Of a stretch of DNA of 64,000 nucleotides, positions 57,437 through 64,000 are shown piece by piece. The stretch spans positions 60,393-124,392 of the forward strand of contig CANLQO010000006.1 in the NCBI GenBank assembly GCA_947493335.1. The letters are read 5' to 3'. Position 1 is the first letter of the stretch, and the number at the start of each line of letters is the position of its first letter. Source of the DNA: an uncultured Paracoccaceae bacterium (GTDB taxonomy: Bacteria; Pseudomonadota; Alphaproteobacteria; Rhodobacterales; Rhodobacteraceae). The position numbers and the translations under genes were made by a program. The notes below the pieces were generated by a model, which saw only the letters and a list, made by a program, of their open reading frames with translations, ran no database searches and was not told the origin of the DNA.

Positions 57437-58915
57437 CTAATTTGGGTTTGCGGAGGGTGTTTCTGCGATTGCTTTGGCAATTCGCGCGACACCTTCGGCG
57501 ATCCGGGACGCCGGAAGCGAAGAATAGGCCAGCCGGGCAAAGTGTTTTGGTGGAGATTCGCTGGCAAAGAATGGTGCGCCCGGTTCAATCAATACACCGT
57601 TTTCGCGCAATCGGAGTGCCAATTGCGATGTGTCAATGCCTTGCGGCGTGGTAACCCAGACAGAAGAGCCACCATAGGCGCCTTGCCCCGCCACGGTGAT
57701 GTTATGGGCACTGAGGTTCTGATCCAGAACCTGCCGCCGGGTGTGATAGGTCTGTGACATGCGGCGCACCAGCGCGTCGTAATGCCCCAGCGACAGGAAA
57801 TAAGCGACAGTGCGCTGCGTCAGTCCCGGCGGATGCCGCAGCACCGAGGCACGTAAGGCCCTGACTTCTTTGATAAAAGGTGCCGGCCCAACAAGGTAGC
57901 CCAGCCGCAACCCGGGAAAGAGCGATTTGGAAAAAGAGCCCACGTAGACCACCCGCCCATTGCGGTCCAAAGACTTCAGGGCGGGGGATGGCGGTTTGAG
58001 GAACGCCATCTCAAACTCATAGTCATCTTCGACAATCAGAAAGTCATCGCGTTCGGCCTTGTCGAGCAGTTCATGCCGACGCGAAAGCGGCATGGTTGCG
58101 GTCGTGGGGCATTGGTGACTGGGGGTGGTAAAGACCACATCGGTGTCATCGGGCAGCGCATCGGGCGGCAGGCCGTCGCGGTCCACGGAGACAGGCGAAA
58201 GCTGGCAGCGCGATTGCGTCAATATGGCGCGCAAGGCCGGGTAGCAGGGGTCTTCGACCACGGCGCGTCGGCGCTGGGTCAACAGCACCTGCGCCGTCAG
58301 CCACAGCGCATTCTGCGCACCCATGGTGACAAGGATCTCATCAGGGCTGGCGAGGATGCCGCGACGGGGCAGGGTCTGACGGGCGATAAATTCCACCAAT
58401 TCGGGGTCATCGCCATCGTAGTAGTCATCCGTGAGCGCAGAAAAATCCCTTTTGCCAAGGGCTTGCAGGGCACAAAGCCGCCAGTTGGCGCTGTCGAACA
58501 ATGTCGGGTCTGCCTGCCCGTAGACAAAGGAATATTTGTAGGCGGCCCAGTCGGCGGGTTTTTCCATGCCCAGTCCGGGGCTGAATTTCTGACCGATCGC
58601 GCGAGACCAATCCACAGTTGAGGCGGCGGCGCGTTGCGCCGGAAAGGCAGGCGGTTCAGGGGCGTTGTCCGACACAAAATAGCCCGAGCGGCCCTTGGAC
58701 ATCAGGTAGTCATCGGCCACCAGTTCGGTATAGGCCAGTGTCACGGTAATCCGGCTGACGCCCAGATGTTTCGCCATCCGGCGAGAGGACGGCAAACGCT
58801 CGCCCGGGCGGAACCGTCCGGCCAGAATGCCTTGCGCAACCATCTGCTGAATGCGGGCCTGAAGGGTGCCCGGCGCGTTGGGGTCCAGAAAGAAGGTTTC
58901 GACTGAGATTGACAT
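57437..58915 (-). CDS. tauR: MocR/GntR-family PLP-dependent regulator, probable TauR
   Basis: GRFRPGERLPSSRRMAKHLGVSRITVTLAYTELVADDYLMSKGRSGYFV wHTH; aminotransferase-like C-terminus (VVYVGSFSKSLFPGLRLGYLV); upstream of xsc. Confidence 0.9.
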   Translation of the reverse strand: MSISVETFFLDPNAPGTLQARIQQMVAQGILAGRFRPGERLPSSRRMAKHLGVSRITVTLAYTELVADDYLMSKGRSGYFVSDNAPEPPAFPAQRAAASTVDWSRAIGQKFSPGLGMEKPADWAAYKYSFVYGQADPTLFDSANWRLCALQALGKRDFSALTDDYYDGDDPELVEFIARQTLPRRGILASPDEILVTMGAQNALWLTAQVLLTQRRRAVVEDPCYPALRAILTQSRCQLSPVSVDRDGLPPDALPDDTDVVFTTPSHQCPTTATMPLSRRHELLDKAERDDFLIVEDDYEFEMAFLKPPSPALKSLDRNGRVVYVGSFSKSLFPGLRLGYLVGPAPFIKEVRALRASVLRHPPGLTQRTVAYFLSLGHYDALVRRMSQTYHTRRQVLDQNLSAHNITVAGQGAYGGSSVWVTTPQGIDTSQLALRLRENGVLIEPGAPFFASESPPKHFARLAYSSLPASRIAEGVARIAKAIAETPSANPN

Positions 58916-58955
58916 GATTGGCCTTATGCTGCGCCCTTTTTGGACTTAAACAGCG

Positions 58956-59032
58956 GGATGCACAACCCGTACACATTCCGTATGCAATCCGTCTGCGAAC
59001 CGTGCATACGAGAGTGTAAATGGTCGTTAACG
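58956..59032 (-). repeat. Copy B of shared phased-repeat element
   Basis: Minus strand GTTAACGACC-N13-TCGTATGCACGGTTCG...TGTACGGGTTGTG with extra 11-bp units; see findings. Confidence 0.8.
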
Positions 59033-59106
59033 GCCGACCGGTGCATTTGGTATTGATACAGGATTGATACACGTCTAACCTGCTGCTTGCCGCGATGATG
59101 CGGCGC

Positions 59107-59243
59107 GTTCTCAGGGCGGGGCGAAATTCCCCACCGGCGGTATGTCAGCAGTGACGAGCCCGCGAGCGCCCGGCAAACGCCGGGGTCTAGCAGATCTGGT
59201 GAGAGGCCAGAGCCGACGGTCATAGTCCGGATGAAAGAGAGCG
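59107..59243 (+). promoter_or_regulatory. FMN riboswitch (RFN element)
   Basis: TCAGGGCGGGGCGAAATTCCCCACCGGCGGTA...GCCCGCGAGCG...GGGTCTAGCAGATCTGGTGAGAGGCCAGAGCCGACGGTCATAGTCCGGATGAAAGAGAG matches the conserved RFN blocks. Confidence 0.96.
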
Positions 59244-59312
59244 GGTGCGGGGTGCGATTGCGCGCCTTCGTTCCGCGTTGCCTTGGGTCACGGGACAACG
59301 AAAGGATATGAC

Positions 59313-60158
59313 GTGACCTATACAATTTCGATGAAAAGCCCCGCTTGGGCGGGGGCTGGATTTATGGTTCTGGCGGGCGCCTTGTTTGCCGGGGCCAATG
59401 TGGCGGTGCAGGCGGCTGGCATGTGGCACGGGGCGTCACCCGGTGCGGTGGCGTTCTGGCAATATGCAGGCGCGCTGGTGTTGGCCGTGCCGTTGTTGCG
59501 GGACTGGCGCACCACGCAGCCTTTGCTGCATCTGACCCGCGTGGCGCTGGCCGCCGTGGGGGTGCAATTGTGGGTGGCTGGGCTGGCAGTGGTGCCGATC
59601 TGGCAGGCGATTGCGCTGATCCTGACCTCGCCGCTGTTTGTCACGCTGGGTGCCTGGGCGCTGCTGGGCGAGCCGCTGGGCTGGCGGCGCGTGGGCGCAG
59701 TGCTGGCGGGGGCGCTGGGCGGGGTCATCATCCTCGCACCCTGGTCTGATGCCTTCCAGTGGGCGGCGTTCCTGCCCATCGGAGCGGCTGCGTTTTGGGC
59801 CGCATCCAGCCTTGTGACCAAACTGCTGACGCGGACCGAGAGTGCAGCGACCCTGACGCTGTGGCTGCTGGTGTTACTGGTGCCGGTGAATGCCGCGCTT
59901 GCTTTGCCCGGCGGGTTCAGCGTGGGCACGGCGGTCTGGCCGGTGGCTGCGGCGGCGGTTTTCACGGTGATCGCGCAATGGGCGCTGGCGAGCGCCTACA
60001 GGCGGGCCGATGCGGCATTCCTGCAGCCATTTGACCATCTCAAACTGCCGCTGAATGTGGGGCTGGGGTTGCTGGTCTTCGGCTTTGCCCCGCCCGGAGC
60101 GATGTGGCTGGGCGCTGCCATCATCGTGGCGGCGGCGGCTGTGGCCCTGCGCGAGTAG
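59313..60158 (+). CDS. ribN: EamA/DMT-family transporter, probable riboflavin importer RibN
   Basis: ~10 TM DMT protein immediately downstream of the FMN riboswitch; GTG start 59313 preceded by AAAGGA (ATG 59331 possible). Confidence 0.82.
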   Translation: MTYTISMKSPAWAGAGFMVLAGALFAGANVAVQAAGMWHGASPGAVAFWQYAGALVLAVPLLRDWRTTQPLLHLTRVALAAVGVQLWVAGLAVVPIWQAIALILTSPLFVTLGAWALLGEPLGWRRVGAVLAGALGGVIILAPWSDAFQWAAFLPIGAAAFWAASSLVTKLLTRTESAATLTLWLLVLLVPVNAALALPGGFSVGTAVWPVAAAAVFTVIAQWALASAYRRADAAFLQPFDHLKLPLNVGLGLLVFGFAPPGAMWLGAAIIVAAAAVALRE

Positions 60159-60168
60159 CGGCGGCCGG

Positions 60169-60816
60169 TCAGCGCGTCACGTAAAGCGTAAAGGGGCCGT
60201 TGCCGATCTGGATTTCCGCGAGGCTTTGACCGGCGGAGGTGTCGTAAGACACCTCCATCGTCGCGTTCTTGATGTAAAGCGGTGAGAGGTGACCGGGGCC
60301 AGCGGTCACGCGGTAGGACATATCACACGACAGCATCGCACCCGATTGGGTGGAGCCGGTGGGCGAGAGCGTGATCACCCGGCGGCCATCGTAAAAGCGC
60401 ATGGTGCCGGGGCAGCCGCGCGCATTGATGATCGCGTTCAGCACGGTCACGGGGGTTGAGACGCCCGCGGGCACGGCAGCGGGATCAGAAAGCGGGGTGC
60501 GGTCATCCGACGGGCTGACGGTGGTTTCGATCACCTGACCACCATCACTGAGCACAGAGATCTTGCGCGCCTTGCGGGGCGTGTCGGACAGATATTGCGT
60601 CACCACACGGCCATCGGCCATCTGCACCCTTTTGGCGCTGGCAATAAACGCGCCATTGGCCAGCCCCAAAGGCGAATCCGTCACATTCGCGCGGATGCTG
60701 TCGCCGGTGACGGACATGGTGCCGATGGAGCCGCCGCCAAGTGAAAGCTGAAAGGTCTGCGCGCTGGCAAGGCCGGCAAAACTCGCAAACAGAACGATCA
60801 GAAACAGACGCATCAA
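60169..60816 (-). CDS. Hypothetical secreted protein
   Basis: Signal peptide MMRLFLIVLFASFAGLASAQ; codon-consistent ORF. Confidence 0.65.
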   Translation of the reverse strand: MMRLFLIVLFASFAGLASAQTFQLSLGGGSIGTMSVTGDSIRANVTDSPLGLANGAFIASAKRVQMADGRVVTQYLSDTPRKARKISVLSDGGQVIETTVSPSDDRTPLSDPAAVPAGVSTPVTVLNAIINARGCPGTMRFYDGRRVITLSPTGSTQSGAMLSCDMSYRVTAGPGHLSPLYIKNATMEVSYDTSAGQSLAEIQIGNGPFTLYVTR

Positions 60817-60975
60817 AGCCTTCCTTCAATCAATGGCAGCGACATAGCAGATAAACCCCGCATCGCCAGCGTTATCCAATATCAGACCGGCGGATTGTCC
60901 CCAAATCATCACCAATCAGCCCCGCAATTGCCCCTTTTGCAGGCGATAAGCAGCGCAGGAAAGTGGGAGTCCGTC

Positions 60976-61938
60976 ATGGATTTTTGGGCAACATCTTGGG
61001 CCAACTTACAGCAGACCTTTGGGGTCAAGTTCCTGTTATCGCCGGTTTATCTGGGCGCAACGGTGCTGATTGTCTGGGCCGTCTGGCTTTATCGCGGCAA
61101 GCCTGAAGGGTTCTTGCGGTTCATGTTGCCGCGCGAGCTTTATGTGCATCCGTCGACTTTGGTCGACATCAAGGTGGGTCTCTTCAACACGCTTTTCACC
61201 GCGACCGGCGCGATCTCTGTCCTGTTGGTGACGCCCTATGTGACCATCGCGGTCCTGCAGCAATTGGGCGGCGAATTGGCGGGCGATGGCGGGGTGTGGC
61301 ACGGGGTGCTGGCGGCGGCGCTGTTGTTCCTGACACAGGATTTCTGCCGCTATTGGAACCATTACCTGCACCATGAAACCAAAGTGTTGTGGCCGTTTCA
61401 CGCGGTGCATCACTCGGCTGAGGTGATGACGCCAATTACCTTTTTGCGGGCGCATCCGATGTATTCGGCGCTGCAGGCGCTGATGATCTCGGCGCTGGTG
61501 GGGATCGTGCAGGCGCTGATCCTCTGGGCGCTGATCGGGCAAATCCAGCCTTGGGCGATCTATGCTGGCACGATAGCGTTCAATACTTACGTCTTCTTTG
61601 GCGCGCATCTGCGCCACAGCCATATCTGGGTCAGCTATGGCCGGGTGATGGAACATATCCTGATCAGCCCTGCGCAGCATCAGATTCATCATTCCAGCAA
61701 TCCGATCCATCACGACAAAAACTATGGTGAGGTCTTTGCGATCTGGGACTGGATGTTCGGCACGCTTTATGTGCCCGACGGCTATGAGGCGCTGGACTAC
61801 GGTCTGGCCGATGGTGAGGGCAACAAGATCCCGCAAAAGCACCCGACGTTGAAGGACGCGATGATCGGCCCCTTCATCGAGGTGTGGGAAGAGATCACCA
61901 AGGGCACGTCGCTGGCCAAGGTCGAGGAACGGTCATGA
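60976..61938 (+). CDS. Sterol desaturase / fatty acid hydroxylase family protein
   Basis: Histidine boxes: HHETK, HAVHHSAE, HLRHSH, QHQIHHSSNPIHHDKNYG. Confidence 0.9.
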   Translation: MDFWATSWANLQQTFGVKFLLSPVYLGATVLIVWAVWLYRGKPEGFLRFMLPRELYVHPSTLVDIKVGLFNTLFTATGAISVLLVTPYVTIAVLQQLGGELAGDGGVWHGVLAAALLFLTQDFCRYWNHYLHHETKVLWPFHAVHHSAEVMTPITFLRAHPMYSALQALMISALVGIVQALILWALIGQIQPWAIYAGTIAFNTYVFFGAHLRHSHIWVSYGRVMEHILISPAQHQIHHSSNPIHHDKNYGEVFAIWDWMFGTLYVPDGYEALDYGLADGEGNKIPQKHPTLKDAMIGPFIEVWEEITKGTSLAKVEERS

Positions 61939-63701
61939 CTGCGGGCATGTTGACAGGCACCGCCCCCGACCCGGCCGAGGTGCTGGTCTATTACGATGGC
62001 GAGTGCCCGTTTTGCGCGGCCTATACATCTATGTTGCGGCTGCGGGAAACCGTGGGCCGCGTGACGCTGGTGGACCTGCGCGAGGACGCGGATGCCCGCG
62101 CGGAACTGGCCGCCGAAGGCTTTGATGTGGATCAGGGCATGGTGGTCGAGATGGATGGCCGCCGCCTGGGCGGGGCCGATGCCACCAATGCGCTGGCGCT
62201 GATGTCGACCAAGGCAGGCTGGTTCAACACGTTGAACCGCGCGATTTTCGCCATCCCGTTTCTGGCGATGATCTTCTACCCGATCCTGCGGGCCGGGCGC
62301 TGGATCACATTGTTCGCCATGGGACGCGAGGGGATCAATGCCCGCGCCGAGTCAGGCACGCGGCAGATGCTGTTCAGCTTCTTCTTTGGCCTCTTTTCGC
62401 TGTTTCACGTGTTCAACTACGCCTTTGCCTATGGGCGCTATCCGCCCGCCGCGGACCTGATTGCGGTCTTTGCGGCCGCGCTCTTGCTGCTGTGGCGACC
62501 GCATTCGGCCCGCGCGCTGGCGCTGTTGATGCTGGCGAGCCTAATTTCCACAATCGCGCAGGCCCCGGCCCAGTCGAACCACACGATGCTGCGCACGGTG
62601 GTGGTGATCGGCTATTGGCTGTCGTTCATCTGGACATTCATCCGCGCGAAAGACCCCGGCGAGATCTTTGACAACTTCATCCTCGCCGGGCGCGGGTCGC
62701 TGATCGTGATGTATATCTTTGGCATCTTTCACAAGATCAATGCCGACTTCCTGAACCCCGAAACCAGCTGTGCCGTGCGCCTGTGGCAGGACATGCCGGC
62801 ACCCTTAAGCATGGTGCAGGGCTACTGGATGGATCAACTCGCGATCTACGGCACTTATGGGGTTGAGGGTGCAATTGCGCTGGCGCTGATCATTCCGCGC
62901 ACGCGATATCTGGGGCTGGTCTTTGGGATCGGGTTCCACCTGTTGCTGGGGTTGTCGGATTACGCCGCATATATCGCCTTCACCACGCTGTCGATTGCGA
63001 TGCATGTGCTGTTCCTGAGCCGGACGCAGACCGCGCGTATGGTCGGATCACCCGAGATGGCGTTTATCCGGGCGCGCATTCAGCAGCCCTTGGGTGTGGC
63101 CGCGTTTTTGATCTTTCTAACTGGGGGCGCGCTGGCGATGTATCGCCACGACTTCAGCCTGTCGAACCTGTGCCTGCTGCCCTTTGTGCTGCCCTTGTGC
63201 TGGCTGATCCTGCGCTATGGGCGCGAAGAGACGGCGCAGACCCACAGCAAAGCGGCCTGGGTCATCGGGTTCATCGCGGCGGGGATTTACTTTGCCAACG
63301 GTGCGGCCCCCTATTTCGGCCTGAAGACCGCGCAGTCGATCAACATGTTTGCAAACCTGCGGCTGGAAGAAGGGGTAAGCAACCACGTCGTGTTCCCCAA
63401 CCCGCCGGGGCCGTTCACCTATCTTGAGGATATCGCGGTCGTGACCGAGGCCTCAGAAAGCGCGTTCCTGCGGGATTACCAACTGCGCGGCTTTGCGATT
63501 GTCTATTACGATCTGATTGCGCATCTGGCGGATAATCCAGAGGTGTCCGTGAGTTTTGATATGGGTGGCAATAGCTACACCAATATCAGCGCGGCCGATG
63601 TGCAACCCGATATCGACGCGATGTTGCATCACCCATGGGTCCGCAAATGGTTCCATTTCCAACCGGTGCAATTGGAGCGGCCTGAGGGCTGTTCGTTGTA
63701 G
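61935..63701 (+). CDS. DCC-family thiol-disulfide domain fused to an HTTM-like polytopic membrane domain
   Basis: N-terminus VLVYYDGECPFCAAYTSMLRLRE (CxxC, DCC-like), then multi-TM region with FGIFHKINADFLNPETSC; ATGA overlap with the upstream gene. Confidence 0.75.
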   Translation: MTAGMLTGTAPDPAEVLVYYDGECPFCAAYTSMLRLRETVGRVTLVDLREDADARAELAAEGFDVDQGMVVEMDGRRLGGADATNALALMSTKAGWFNTLNRAIFAIPFLAMIFYPILRAGRWITLFAMGREGINARAESGTRQMLFSFFFGLFSLFHVFNYAFAYGRYPPAADLIAVFAAALLLLWRPHSARALALLMLASLISTIAQAPAQSNHTMLRTVVVIGYWLSFIWTFIRAKDPGEIFDNFILAGRGSLIVMYIFGIFHKINADFLNPETSCAVRLWQDMPAPLSMVQGYWMDQLAIYGTYGVEGAIALALIIPRTRYLGLVFGIGFHLLLGLSDYAAYIAFTTLSIAMHVLFLSRTQTARMVGSPEMAFIRARIQQPLGVAAFLIFLTGGALAMYRHDFSLSNLCLLPFVLPLCWLILRYGREETAQTHSKAAWVIGFIAAGIYFANGAAPYFGLKTAQSINMFANLRLEEGVSNHVVFPNPPGPFTYLEDIAVVTEASESAFLRDYQLRGFAIVYYDLIAHLADNPEVSVSFDMGGNSYTNISAADVQPDIDAMLHHPWVRKWFHFQPVQLERPEGCSL

Positions 63702-64000
63702 GGGGGTTCGGTTGAACGGACGTTTGCTGTCTGATCCATCGGCTGTCCGCGGGGAGGCGACAGTCGTCAGTGACTGGCAGTTTATGGCCCAGTTTTGACT
63801 CGCCTTCGCGAGCGTTCACCCAGCATCACCAAATCGCCTGCCCGGTGGGGCGGACAGTCGATGGATCGCCGCCGCAAGCGGCTTGTTCCGATCCGGAGGG
63901 CGGGTTGGGACGAACGGGTGGTTTGCGGGACTTTGCTTCCGTTATCATATTCAAAATGAACGTCTGCTTCCTCAGTTTGTTGAACTTTTTTACCCACAAC

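Noticed and set aside
58924-59325. 133-aa minus-strand ORF
   Set aside because: Covers the FMN riboswitch antisense and the shared repeat; better explained by those elements.

Overview
This 64 kb window looks like the chromosome of a Rhodobacteraceae (Roseobacter-type) alphaproteobacterium; that assignment is inferred from gene content and style, not from a search. It is densely coding. I saw no CRISPR array, rRNA, phage or transposase. Main blocks: (1) 1-11.2 kb, an unusual catabolic island with three tandem, translationally coupled enolase-superfamily genes, a zinc-type ADH, a DMGDH/GcvT-type flavoprotein demethylase, an RpiR regulator, a Rieske oxygenase, a GFA protein, an AMDase/maleate-isomerase-like protein, a sulfotransferase and a CMD protein. 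It probably serves a betaine or N-methylated substrate. (2) 11-31 kb, housekeeping: pheA, cytochrome c, yejABEF, dacA-type carboxypeptidase, clpS, an RsmC-like methyltransferase, an SDR, hemF/hemE/hemC, an FAD-linked oxidase, a CAU tRNA and CIO/cydAB. (3) 30-33 kb, purine permease and 5-hydroxyisourate hydrolase. (4) 33-46 kb, a galactoside catabolic operon (mutarotase, GH42, SMP-30, KDPGal aldolase, DgoK, SDR, GH36, ABC transporter, IclR). (5) 47-59 kb, a sulfonate module tauR-xsc-tauE-pta-ackA-tauE-soeA-small ORF-soeB-soeC. (6) 59-63.7 kb, an FMN riboswitch with a RibN-like transporter, then a sterol-desaturase/DCC-HTTM gene pair. The best leads are the three-enolase island, a shared ~50-nt element with 11-bp phased repeats found only at two loci of the sulfonate module, a small membrane ORF coupled to soeA whose 3' end is made of that element, and a TGT-N12-ACA palindrome between divergent hemE and hemC.
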